Assembly: GCF_036320965.1 (NCBI RefSeq)
Contig: NC_092271.1
Location: 12,734,596-12,798,595, forward strand
Reading direction: 5' to 3'
DNA length: 64,000 nt
Source of the DNA: Panulirus ornatus
Taxonomy: Eukaryota > Arthropoda > Malacostraca > Decapoda > Palinuridae
Positions 34,988 through 46,152 of the stretch are shown here, piece by piece (position 1 is the first letter of the stretch; each line of letters starts with the position of its first letter). A program made the position numbers and the translations under genes. The notes beneath the pieces are model-generated. The model ran no database searches. It saw only the letters and a program-made list of their open reading frames with translations, and was not told the DNA's origin.

Positions 34988-35912
34988 TAATGATACTCTC
35001 TCACCCCAACTCTCATTTGTCCTATTTTTCACCTCTTGCACCTTTCTCTTGACCTCCTGTCTCTTTCTTTTATACATCTCCCACTTATTTGCATTTTTTC
35101 CATGCAAAAATCGTCCAAATGCCTCTTTCTTCTCTTTCACTAATAATATTACTTCTTCATCCCACCACTAACTACCCTCTCTAATCAACCCACCTCCCAC
35201 GCTTCTCATGCTACAAGTATCTTTTGCGCAAGCCATCACTGCTTCCCTAAATACATCCCATTCCTCCCCCACTCCCCTTACTCCTTTGTTCTCACCTTTT
35301 TCCATTCTGTACTCAGTCTCTCCTGGTACTTCCTCACACAAGTCTCCTTCCCCAGCTCACTTACTCTCACCACCCTCTTCACCCGAATATTCTCTCTTCT
35401 TTTCTGAAAACCCATACAAATCTTCACCTTCGCCTCCACAAGATAATGCTCAGACATCCCTCCAGTTGCACCTCTCAGCACATTAACATCCAAAAGTCTC
35501 TCTTTCGCGCACCTGTCAATTAACACGTAATCCAATAACGCTCTCTGGCCATCTCTCCTATCTACATACGTATACTTATGTATATCTCGCTTTTTAAACC
35601 AGGTATTCCCAATCACCAGTCCTTTTTCAGCACATAAATCTACAAGCTCTTCACCATTTCCATTTACAACACTGAACACCCCATGCATACCAATTATTCC
35701 CTCAACTGCCACATTACTCACCTTTGCATTTAAATAACCCATCACTATAACCTGGTCTTGTGCATCAAAACCACTAACACACTCATTTAGCTGCTCCTAA
35801 AACACTTGCCTCTCATGATCTTTCTTCTCATGCCCAGGTGCATATGCACCAATAACCACCCATCTCTCTCCATCAACTTTCAGTTTTACCCATATTAATC
35901 TAGAATTTACTT
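34988..35912 (-). mobile_element. Older RTE-like LINE, 5' portion (continuation of 31867-34062)
   Basis: Resumes at the NESWGERVS segment and carries the endonuclease (35278-35745: DLNAK variant GYLNAK, SEHYLV). It ends near 35912 in VNSRLIWVKL, where a short element follows directly. The catalytic Asp of the DLNAK block reads as Tyr and SDH as SEH, so the endonuclease would be dead. Confidence 0.88.
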
Positions 35913-36110
35913 TCCCACGTATTCCCTGCGTGTCGTAGAAGGCAACTAAAAGGGGAGGGAGCGGGGGGCTGGAAATCCTCCCCTCTCTATTTTTTTTTAA
36001 TTTTCCAAAAGAAGGAACAGAGAAGGGGGCCAGGTGAGGATATTCCCTCAAAGGCCCAATCCTCTGTTCTTAACACTACCTCGCTAATGTGGGAAATGGC
36101 GAATAGTTTG

Positions 36111-36113
<3 letters not shown>
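35913..36113 (+). mobile_element. Short non-autonomous element, 5'-truncated, plus
   Basis: Starts at CCCACGTATTCCCTGCGTGT (about 25 bp missing) and continues to the hairpin TACCTCGCTAATGTGGGAAATGGC and GAATAGTTTGAAA, then (TA)n. It is fused to the LINE endonuclease region at a short C/T-rich overlap. Confidence 0.8.

Positions 36114-36190
<77 letters not shown>
36114..36190. repeat. (TA)n microsatellite
   Basis: About 38 TA units, then a T-run that is the poly(A) tail of the adjoining minus-strand LINE. Confidence 0.95.
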
Positions 36191-36208
<18 letters not shown>

Positions 36209-37458
36209 TTTTTTATACTTTGTCGCTGTCTCCCGCGTTTGCGAGGTAGCGCAAGGAAACAGACGAAAGAAATGGCCCAACCCCCCCCATACACATGCAC
36301 ATACACACGTCCACACACGCAAAATATACATACCTACACAGCTTTCCATGGTTTACCCCGGACGCTTCACATGCCTTGATTCAATCCACTGACAGCACGT
36401 CAACCCCTGTATACCACATCGCTCCAATTCACTCTATTCCTTGCCCTCCTTTCACCCTCCTGCATGTTCAGGCCCCGATCACACAAAATCCTTTTCACTC
36501 CATCCTTCCACCTCCAATTTGGTCTCCCTCTTCTCCTCGTTCCCTCCACCTCCGACACATATATCCCCTTGGTCAATCTTTCCTCACTCATTCTCTCCAT
36601 GTGCCCAAACCATTTCAAAACACCCTCTTCTGCTCTCTCAACCACGCTCTATTTATTTCCACACATCTCTCTTACCCTTACGTTACTTACTCGATCAAAC
36701 CACCTCACACCACACATTGTCCTCAAACATCTCATTTCCAGCACATCCATCCTCCTGCGCACAACTCTATCCATAGCCCACGCCTCGCAACCATACAACA
36801 TTGTTGGAACTACTATTCCTTCAAACATACCCATTTTTGCTTTCCGGGATAATGTTCTCGACTTCCACACATTTTTCAAGGCTCCCAAAATTTTCGCCCC
36901 CTCCCCCACCCTATGATCCACTTCCGCTTCCATGGTTCCATCCGCTGACAGATCCACTCCCAGATATCTAAAACACTTCACTTCCTCCAGTTTTTCACCA
37001 TTCAAACTCACCTCCCAATTGACTTGACCCTCAACCCTACTGTACCTAATAACCTTGCTCTTATTCACATTTACTCTTAACTTTCTTCTTCCACACACTT
37101 TACCAAACTCCGTCACCAGCTTCTGCAGTTTCTCACATGAATCAGCCACCAGCGCTGTATCATCAGCGAACAACAACTGACTCACTTCCCAAGCTCTCTC
37201 ATCCCCAACAGACTTCATACTTGCCCCTCTTTCCAAAACTCTTGCATTTACCTCCCTAACAACCCCATCCATAAACAAATTAAACAACCATGGAGACATC
37301 ACACACCCCTGCCGCAAACCTACATTCACTGAGAACCAATCACTTTCCTCTCTTCCTACACGTACACATGCCTTACATCCTCGATAAAAACTTTTCACTG
37401 CTTCTAACAACTTGCCTCCCACACCATATATTCTTAATACCTTCCACAGAGCATCTCT
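36191..37458 (-). mobile_element. RTE-like LINE, 3' half, one nonsense change
   Basis: Poly(A), short 3' UTR, and coding from the stop at ~36400 back to RDALWKVLRIYG at 37458. It is open except for one in-frame stop in MCGNK-SVVER at about 36648 (an AAG-to-TAG-type change). It is truncated at a (TA)n tract (37459-37478). Confidence 0.9.
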
Positions 37459-37478
37459 ATATATATATATATATATAC

Positions 37479-38453
37479 ATTTTTTTTTTTTTTTTTTTCT
37501 TATACTTTGTCGCTGTCTCCCGCGTTTGCGAGGTAGCGCAAGGAAACAGACGAAAGAAATGGCCCAACCCCCCCCCCATACACATGTACATACACACGTC
37601 CACACACGCAAATATACATGCCTACACAGCTTTCCATGGTTTACCCCAGACGCTTCACATGCCTTGATTCAATCCACTGACAGCACGTCAACCCCTGTAT
37701 ACCACATCGCTCCAATTCACTCTATTCCTTGCCCTCCTTTCACCCTCCTGCATGTTCAGGCCCCGATCACACAAAATCTTTTTCACTCCATCTTTCCACC
37801 TCCAATTTGGTCTCCCTCTTCTCCTCGTTCCCTCCACCTCCGACACATATATCCTCTTGGTCAATCTTTCCTCACTCATTCTCTCCATGTGCCCAAACCA
37901 TTTCAAAACACCCTCTTCTGCTCTCTCAACCACGCTCTTTTTATTTCCACACATCTCTCTTACCCTTACGTTACTTACTCGATCAAACCACCTCACACCA
38001 CACATTTTCCTCAAACATCTCATTTCCAGCACATCCATCCTCCTGCGCACATCTCTATCCATAGCCCACGCCTCGCAACCATACAACATTGTTGGAACCA
38101 CTATTCCTTCAAACATACCCATTTTTGCTTTCCGAGATAATGTTCTCGACTTCCACACATTTTTCAAGGCTCCCAAAATTTTCGCCCCCTCCCCCACCCT
38201 ATGATCCACTTCCGCTTCCATGGTTCCATCCGCTGACAGATCCACTCCCAGATATCTAAAACACTTCACTTCCTCCAGTTTTTCTCCATTCAAACTCACC
38301 TCCCAATTGACTTGACCCTCACCCCTACTGTACCTAATAACCTTGCTCTTATTCACATTTACTCTTAACTTTCTTCTTCCACACACTTTACCAAACTCAG
38401 TCACCAGCTTCTGCAGTTTCTCACATGAATCAGCCACCAGCGCTGTATCATCA
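37479..38453 (-). mobile_element. RTE-like LINE, 3' segment of a 5'-inverted insertion
   Basis: Poly(A) next to (TA)n, short 3' UTR, then coding back to DDTALVADSCEK at 38453. There it meets, through an ATCAG microhomology, an opposite-strand segment of the same element. The C-terminal frame is open from 37688. See 38454-39738. Confidence 0.9.
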
Positions 38454-39736
38454 GTGATGGATTGCGCAAAAGATGCTTGTGGCATGAGAAGAGTGGGAGG
38501 TGGGCTGTTTAGAAAGGGTAGTGAGTGGTGGGATGAAGAAGTAAGAGTATTAGTGAAAGAGAAGAGAGAGGCATTTGGACGATTTTTGCAGGGAAAAAAT
38601 GCAACTGAGTGGGAGAAGTATAAAAGAAAGAGACAGGAGGTCAAGAGAAAGGTGCAAGAGGTGAAAAAAAGGGCAAATGAGAGTTGGGGTGAGAGACTAT
38701 CAGTAAATTTTAGGGAGAATAAAAAGATGTTCTGGAAGGAGGTAAATAAAGTGCGTAAGACAAGGGAGCAAATGGGAACTTCAGTGAAGGGCGTAAATGG
38801 GGAGGTGATAACAAGTAGCGGTGATGTGAGAAGGAGATGGAATGAGTATTTTGAAGGTTTGTTGAATGTGTCTGATGATAGAGTGGCAGATATAGGGTGT
38901 TTTGGTCGAGGTGGTGTGCAAAGTGAGAGGGTTAGGGAAAATGATTTGGTAAACAGAGAAGAGGTACTAAAAGCTTTGCGGAAGATGAAAGCCAGCAAGG
39001 CAGCAGGTTTGGATGGTATTGCAGTGGAATTTATTAAAAAAGGGGGTGACTGTATTGTTGACTGGTTGGTAAGGTTATTTAATGTATGTATGACTCATGG
39101 TGAGGTGCCTGAGGATTGGCGGAATGCGTGCATAGTGCCATTGTACAAAGGCAAAGGGGATAAGAGTGAGTGCTCAAATTACAGAGGTATAAGTTTGTTG
39201 AGTATTCCTGGTAAATTATATGGGAGGGTATTGATTGAGAGGGTGAAGGCATGTACAGAGCATCAGATTGGGGAAGAGCAGTGCGGTTTCAGAAGTGGTA
39301 GAGGATGTGTGGATCACGTGTTTGCTTTGAAGAATGTATGTGAGAAATACTTAGAAAAGCAAATGGATTTGTATGTAGCATTTATGGATCTGGAGAAGGC
39401 ATATGATAGAGTTGATAGAGATGCTCTGTGGAAGGTATTAAGAATATATGGTGTTGGAGGCAAGTTGTTAGAAGCAGTGAAAAGTTTTTATCGAGGATGT
39501 AAGGCATGTGTACGTGTAGGAAGAGAGGAAAGTGATTGGTTCTCAGTGAATGTAGGTTTGCGGCAGGGGTGTGTGATGTCTCCATGGTTGTTTAATTTGT
39601 TTATGGATGGGGTTGTTAGGGAGGTAAATGCAAGAGTCCTGGAAAGAGGGGCAAGTATGAAGTCTGTTGGGGATGAGAGAGCTTGGGAAGTGAGTCAGTT
39701 GTTGTTCGCTGATGATACAGCGCTGGTGGCTGATTC

Positions 39737-39738
<2 letters not shown>
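38454..39738 (+). mobile_element. RTE-like LINE, inverted 5' segment of the same insertion
   Basis: Plus-strand open segment from VMDCAKDACGMRR through the full RT to FADDTALVADS, where it stops at (TA)n. Its outer end falls at the same ORF position where the minus-strand segment 37479-38453 begins, with ~28 bp present in both. This is the layout expected of twin priming (5' inversion). The joint frame extends to 40052 only by reading through flanking repeats. Confidence 0.88.

Positions 39739-39804
<66 letters not shown>
39739..39804. repeat. (TA)n microsatellite
   Basis: About 33 TA units between the inverted segment and the next minus-strand LINE tail. Confidence 0.95.
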
Positions 39805-39809
<5 letters not shown>

Positions 39810-40930
39810 ATTTTGCTTTGTCGCCATCTTCCGCGTTTGCGAGGTAGCCCAAGGAAACAGACGAAAGAAATGGCCCAACCCACCCCCATACACATGTATA
39901 TACATACACGTCCACACACGCAAATATACATACCCATAAATCTCAATGTACACATATATACACACACATACACACATATATATACACATGCACATAATTC
40001 ACAATGTCTGCCTTTATTCATTCCCATCGCCACCTCGCCACACATGGAATAACATTCCCCTCCCCCCTCATGTGTGCGAGGTATCGCTGGGAAAAGACAA
40101 CAAAGGCCACATTTGTTCGCACTCAGTCTCTAGCTGTCATGCAATAATGCCCGAAACCACAGCTCCCTTTCCACATCCAGGCCCCACACAACTTTCCATG
40201 GTTTACCCCAGACGCTTCACATGCCCTGATTCAATCCATTGACAGCATGTCGACCCCGGTATACCACATCGATCCAATTCACTCTATTCCTTGCCCGCCT
40301 TTCACCCTCCTGCATGTTCAGGCCCCGATCACTCAAAAGCTTTTTCACTCCATCTTTCCACCTCCAATTTGGTCTCCCACTTTTCCTCGTTCCCTCCACC
40401 TCCGACAAATATATCCTCTTGGTCAATCTTTCCTCACTCATTCTCTCCATGTGCCCAAACCATTTCAAAACACCCTCTTCTGCTCTCTCAACCACGCTCT
40501 CTTTATTTCCACACATCTCTCTTACCCTTACATTACTTACTCGATCAAACCACCTCACACTACACATTGTCCTCAAACATCTCATCTCCAGCACATCCAC
40601 CCTCCTGCGCACAACTCTATCCATAGCCCATGCCTCACAACCATACAACATTGCTGGAACCACTATTCCTTCAAACTTAGCCATTTTTGCTTTCGGAGAT
40701 AATGATCTAGACTTCCACACATTCTTCAAGGCTCCCCCACCCTATGATTCACTTCCGCTTCCATGGTTCCCTCCACTGCTAGAGCCACTCCCAGATATCT
40801 AAAACACTTTACTTCCTCCAGTTTTTCTCCATTCAAACTCACCTCCCAATTGACTTGACCCTCAACCCTACTGTACCTGATAACCTTGCTCTTATTCACA
40901 TTTACTCTTAACTAACTCTTAACTCTTAAA
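39805..40930 (-). mobile_element. RTE-like LINE, 3' end, long 3' UTR
   Basis: Long-form 3' UTR (39815-40250), C-terminal coding open over 40217-40729, and frameshifted coding to about 40918 (RVNVNKSKV). A small TAACTCTTAACTCTTAA triplication and (TA)n follow. The copy is 5'-truncated. Confidence 0.87.
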
Positions 40931-41910
40931 TATATATATATATATATAGGGTGGGGGTGGGGGCGAAAATCCTGGGAGCCTTGAAGAATGTGTGGAAGTC
41001 GAGAACATTATCTCCGAAAGCAAAAATGGCTATGTTTGAAGGAATAGTGGTTCCACCAATGTTGTATGGTTGCGAGGCGTGGGCTATGGATAGAGTTGTG
41101 CGCAGGAGGGTGGATGTGCTGGAAATGAGATGTTTGAGAACAATGTGTGGTGTGAGGGGGTTTGATCGAGTAAGTAATGTAAGGGTAAGAGAGAGGTGTG
41201 GAAATAAAGAGAGCGTGGTTGAGAGAGCAGAAGAGGGTGTTTTGAAATGGTTTGGGCACATGGAGAGAATGAGTGAGGAAAGATTGACCAAGAGGATATA
41301 TTTGTCGGAGGTGGAGGGAACGAGGAAAAGTGGGAGACCAAATTGGAGGTGGAAAGATGGAGTGAAAAAGATTTTGAGTGATCGAGGCCTGTACATGCAG
41401 GAGGGTGAAAGACGGGCAAGGAATAGAGTGAATTGGATCGATATGGTATACCGGGGTTGACGTGCTGTCAGTGGATTGAATCAGGGCATGTGAAGCGTTT
41501 TGGGTAAACCATGGAAAGTTGTGTGGGGCCTGGATGTGGAAAGGGAGCTGTGGTTTCGGGCATTATTGCATGACAGCTAGAGACTTAGTGTGAATGAATG
41601 GGGCCTTTGTTGTCTTTTCCTAGCGCTACCTCGCACACATGAGGGGGGAGGGGGATGGTATTCCATGTATGGCAAGGTGGCGATGAGAATGAATAAAGGC
41701 AGACAGTGTGAATTATGTGCATGGGTATGTATGTATGTGCCTGTGTGTGTATATATATGTGTACATTGAGATGTATAGGTATGTATATTTGCATGTGTGG
41801 ACATGTATGTATATACATGTGTATGGGGTGGGTTGGGCCATTTCTTTCGTCTGTTTCCTTGCGCTACCTTGCAAACGCGGGAGACAGCGAAAAAGCAAAA
41901 TAAATATAAA

Positions 41911-41916
<6 letters not shown>
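40931..41916 (+). mobile_element. RTE-like LINE, 3' end, long 3' UTR
   Basis: After a short (TA)n (40931-40948) it starts at the GVGAKILGALKN segment and is open to 41460 (169 codons). It then carries the long-form 3' UTR with both hairpins and an A-rich tail. It lies head-to-head with the previous copy. Confidence 0.88.

Positions 41917-41970
<54 letters not shown>
41917..41970. repeat. (TA)n microsatellite
   Basis: About 27 TA units linking a LINE tail to the truncated 5' end of the next plus-strand copy. Confidence 0.95.
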
Positions 41971-41973
<3 letters not shown>

Positions 41974-44547
41974 GACTGGTGATTGGGAATACCTGGTTTA
42001 AAAAGCGAGATATACATAAGTATACGTATGTAAGTAGGAGAGATAGCCAGAGAGTGTTATTGGATTACGTGTTAATTGACAGGTGCGCGAAAGAGAGACT
42101 TTTGGATGTTAATGTGCTGAGAGGTGCAACTGGAGGGATGTCTGATCATTATCTTGTGGTGGCTAAGGTGAAGATTTGTATGGGTTTTCAGAAAAGAAGA
42201 GTGAATGTTGGGGTGAAGATGGTGGCGAGAGTAAGTGAGCTTGGGAAGGAGACTTGTGTGAGGAAGTACCAGGAGAGACTGAGTACAGAATGGAAAAAGG
42301 TGAGAACAATGGAAGTAAGGGGAGTGGGAGAGTAATGGGATGTATTCAGGGAATCAGTGATGGATTGCGCAAAAGATGCTTGTGGCATGAGAAGCGTGGG
42401 AGGTGGGTTGATTAGAAAGGGTAGTGAGTGGTGGGATGAAGAAGTAAGATTATTAGTGAAAGAGAAGAGAGAGGCATTTGGACGATTTTTGCAGGGAAAA
42501 AATGCAATTGAGTGGGAGATGTATAAAAGAAAGAGACAGGAGGACAAGAGAAAGGTGCAAGAGGTGAAAAAGAGGCCAAATGAGAGTTGGGGTGAGAGAG
42601 TATCATTAAATTTTAGGGAGAATAAAAAGATGTTCTGGAAGGAAGTAAATAAAGTGCGTAAGACAAGGGAGCAAATGGGAACTTCAGTGAAGGGCGCTAA
42701 TGGGTAGGTGATAACAAGTAGTGGTGATGTGAGAAGGAGATGGAGTGAGTATTTTGAAGGTTTGTTGAATGTGCTTGATGATAGAGTGGCAGATATAGGG
42801 TGTTTTGGTTGAGGTGGTGTGCAAAGTGAGAGGGTTAGGGAAAATGATTTCGTAAACAGAGGTGGTAAAATCTTTGCAGAAGATGAAAGCCAGCAAGGCA
42901 GCAGGTCTGGATGGTATTGCAGTGGAATCTATTAAAAAAGGGGTGACTGTATTGTTGACTGGTTGGTAAGGTTATTTAATGTATGTATGACTCATGGTGA
43001 GGTGCCTGGGGATTGGCGGAATGCGTGCATAGTGCCATTGTACAAAGGCAAAGGGGATAAGAGTGAGTGCTCAAATTACAGAGGCACAAGTCTGTTGAGT
43101 ATTCCTGGTAAATTATATGGGAGGATATTGATTAAGAGGGTGAAGGCATGTACAGAGCATCAGATTGGGGAAGAGCAGTGTGGTTTCAGAAGTGGTAGAA
43201 GATGTGTGGATCAGGTGTTTGCTTTGAAGAATGTATGTGAGAAATACTTAGAAAAGCAAATGGATTTGTATGTAGCATTTATGGATCTGGAGAAGGCATA
43301 TGATAGAGTTGATAGAGATGCTCTGTGGAAGGTATTAAGAATATATGGTGTGGGAGGCAAGTTGTTAGAAGCAGTGAAAAGTTTTTATCGAGGATGTAAG
43401 GCATGTGTACGTGTAGGAAGAGAGGAAAGTTATTGGTTCTCAGTGAATGTAGGTTTGCGGCAGGGGTGTGTGATGTCTCCATGGTTGTTTAATTTGTTTA
43501 TGGATGGGGTTGTTAGGGAGGTGAATGCAAAAGTTTGGGAAAGAGGGGCAAGTATGAAGTCTGTTGTGGATGAGAGAGCTTGGGAAGCGAGTCAGTTGTT
43601 GTTCGCTGATGATACAGCGCTGGTGACTGTTTCATGTGAGAAACTGCAGAAGCTGGTGACTGAGTTTGGTAAAGTGTGTGAAAGAAGAAAGTTAAGAGCA
43701 AATGTGAATAGAAGCAAGGTTATTAGGTACAGTAGGGTTGAGGGTCAAGTCAATTGGGAGGTAAGTTTGAATGGAGAAAAACTGGAGGAAGTAAAGTGTT
43801 TTAGATATCTGGGAGTGGATCTGGCAGTGAATGGAACCATGGAAGCGGAAGTGAATCATAGGGTGGGGGAGGGGGCGAAAATCCTGGTAGCCTTGAAGAA
43901 TGTTTGGAAGTTGAGAACATTATCTCCAAAAGCAAAAATGGTTATGTTTGAAGGAATAGTGGTTCCAACAATGTTGTATGGTTGCGAGGCGTGGGCTATG
44001 GATAGAGTTGTGCGCAGGAGGGTGGATGTGCTGGAAACGAGATGTTTGAGGACAATGTGTGGTGTGAGGTGGTTTGATCGAGTAAGTAACGTAAGGGTAA
44101 GAGAGATGTGTGGAAATAAAAAGAGCATGGATGAGAGAGCAGAAGAGGGTGTTTTGAAATGGTTTGGGCACATGGAGAGAATGAGTGAGGAAAGATTGAC
44201 CAAGAGGATATATGTGTCTGAGGTGAAGGGAACGAGGAGAAGTGGGAGACCAAATTGGAGGTGGAAAGATGGAGTGAAAAGATTTTGTGTGATCGAGGCC
44301 TGAACATGCAGGAGGGTGAAAGGAGGGCAAGGAATAGAGTGAATTGGATCGATGTGGTATACCAGGGTTGACATGCTGTCAGTGAATTGAATCAGGGCAT
44401 GTGAAGCGTCTGGGGTAAACCATGGAAAGCTGTGTAGGTATGTATATTTGCGTGTGTGGACGTATGTATATACATGTGTATGGGGGTGGGTTGGGCCATT
44501 TCTTTCGTCTGTTTCCTTGCGCTACCTCGCAAACGCAGGAGACAGCG

Positions 44548-44552
<5 letters not shown>
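41971..44552 (+). mobile_element. RTE-like LINE lacking only the first part of the endonuclease
   Basis: Starts at LVIGNTWFKKRDIHK and runs through SDHYLV, the whole RT and the C-terminus to a short-form 3' UTR. Open parts are 41979-42335, 42357-42707 and 42963-44303, separated by a stop near 42335, a stop near 42706 and a deletion near 42860. FADD is intact near 43606. The last codons are shifted by one base near 44280. Confidence 0.9.

Positions 44553-44603
<51 letters not shown>
44553..44603. repeat. (TA)n microsatellite
   Basis: About 25 TA units between two LINE tails facing each other. Confidence 0.95.
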
Positions 44604-44607
<4 letters not shown>

Positions 44608-45078
44608 TTATTTTGCTTTGTGGCTGTCTCCCGTGCTTGCGAGGTAGTGCAAGGAAACAGACGAAAGAAATGGCCCAATCCACCCCCATACACATGTATA
44701 TACATACACGTCCACACACGCAAATATACATACCTATACATCTCAATGTACACATATATATACACACACATACACATACATATATACCCATGCACACAAT
44801 TCACACTGTCTGCCTTTATTCATTCCCATCGCCACCTCGCCACACATGGAATAACATCCCCCTCCCCCCTCATGTGCGCGAGGTAGCGCTAGGAAAAGAC
44901 AACAAAGGCCCCATTCGTTCACACTCAGTCTCTAGCTGTCATGCAATAATGCCCGAAACCACAGCTCCCTTTCCAAATCCAGGCCCCACACAACTTTCCA
45001 TGGTTTACCCCAGACGCTTCACATGCCCTGATTCAATCCACTGACAGCACGTCAACCCCGGTATACCACATCGATCCA

Positions 45079-45079
<1 letters not shown>
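44604..45079 (-). mobile_element. RTE-like LINE, long 3' UTR only
   Basis: The terminal hairpin is near 44615-44650. The second hairpin TGTGCGCGAGGTAGCG and its partner follow, then the stop-codon region and the last few codons (near 45060), truncated at (TA)n. It is nearly a pure 3' UTR insertion. Confidence 0.85.
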
Positions 45080-45131
<52 letters not shown>

Positions 45132-45257
45132 CGTGTGGAGACGTGTATGTGTGTGCATGTGTGTGGGGGTGGGTTGGGCCATTTCTTTTGTCTGTTTCTT
45201 TGCGCTACCTCACAAACGCGGGAGACAGTGACAAAGGAAAATAAAAAAAAATTCCAG
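45080..45257 (+). mobile_element. RTE-like LINE, 3' tail only, abutting a host coding exon
   Basis: Begins with (TA)n/(TG)n (45080-45131). It carries GGGTTGGGCCATTTCTTTTG and the hairpin GCGCTACCTCACAAACGCGG, and ends in GAAAATAAAAAAAAATTCCA. The next bases are HACL1-like coding sequence. Confidence 0.8.
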
Positions 45258-45658
45258 GCAAGCGAATCATATGTGTTGAAGGAGATTGTGCTTTTGGTTT
45301 TAGGGGTATGGAAATGGAAACAATTTACCGCTACAAACTACCCATCATAGCCATCATTGTATACAATAATGGCATCTACAGTGGTTTGGACAAGGAGTTG
45401 TTCAATGAAATAAAAGATGGAATGGATGCTGCAATTGCAACTCCACCAACATCACTTCTGCCAACTGTACACTATGAATGCATGGCTTCAATGTTCAGTG
45501 AAACTGGTTTCTTCTGTAAGTCTGTCCCTGAACTGCAAGAGGCAGTTAGTCAGGCTCTTGAAGAAGAAAACAAGCCTTCACTTATTAATGTGATGATCAA
45601 CCCTGGAGCTCAACGCAAAGTTCAAGACTTTGACTGTGTGACACACTCTAAACTTTAA
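45258..45658 (+). CDS. HACL1: 2-hydroxyacyl-CoA lyase (HACL1-like), C-terminal fragment, possible pseudogene
   Basis: In the frame ending at the TAA at 45656-45658, this reads KRIICVEGDCAFGFRGMEME, then YRYKLPIIAIIVYNNGIYSG, SLLPTVHYECMASMFSETGF, KPSLINVMINPGAQRKVQDF and THSKL. It is the C-terminal thiamine-diphosphate-binding domain of the peroxisomal lyase that cleaves 2-hydroxyacyl-CoA in alpha-oxidation. The GD...NN cofactor motif is mostly kept. However, the Asn expected to bind Mg2+ (NNNGIY in relatives) is Tyr here, and the usual Trp before IICVEGD is Arg. The final residues are not an obvious SKL-type signal but end in SKL-like HSKL. A CAG precedes the start, but the upstream tract is A-rich LINE tail, so a functional acceptor is doubtful. 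I found no upstream HACL1 exon in the window. Confidence 0.75.
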
Positions 45659-45865
45659 GTAAGAAGAATATGAAGCATTTGCATTTCAAAATATCAACAA
45701 CATGCGAGTGAATAATTGTTTTGTATTTTTCCTTGTGTTCACAAACAAGGATTGACTGAATCCTTATTGGTTTTATACATAACTTTTTGGCTTTTGTGGG
45801 AAGGCAGCAGACTTATTTTAACTAAATTTGATAATATCATATTGTAAAGTATCATTAGGGATTTA
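45659..45865 (+). other. Putative 3' UTR of the HACL1-like fragment
   Basis: AT-rich sequence after the TAA. No AATAAA signal was seen before the short non-autonomous element begins at 45866. Confidence 0.4.
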
Positions 45866-46089
45866 TCCCTGGGGATAGGGGAGAAAGAATACTTCCCAAG
45901 TATTCCTTGCATGTCGTAGAAGGTGACTAAAAGGGTAGGGAGCGGGTGGCTGAAAATCCTCCCCTCATTTTTATTTAATTTTCCAAAAGAAGGAACAGAG
46001 AAGGGGGGTCAGGCGAGGATATTCCCTTAAAGGTCCAGTCCTCTGTTCTTAACGCTGCCTCGCTAACGCGGGAAATGGCGAATAATTTG

Positions 46090-46092
<3 letters not shown>
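45866..46092 (+). mobile_element. Short non-autonomous element, complete, plus
   Basis: From TCCCTGGGGATAGGGGAGAA to the hairpin TGCCTCGCTAACGCGGGAAATGGC and GAATAATTTGAAA, followed by (TA)n at 46093-46147. A good reference copy of the ~225-bp family. Confidence 0.82.

Positions 46093-46147
<55 letters not shown>
46093..46147. repeat. (TA)n microsatellite
   Basis: About 27 TA units forming the tail of the preceding short element. Confidence 0.95.

Positions 46148-46152
<5 letters not shown>

Noticed and set aside
37688..40052. Large chimeric ORFs of 436 and 569 codons as novel fusion genes
   Set aside because: They run across the junction of inverted LINE segments, and one continues into TA repeat and the antisense 3' UTR of the next copy.
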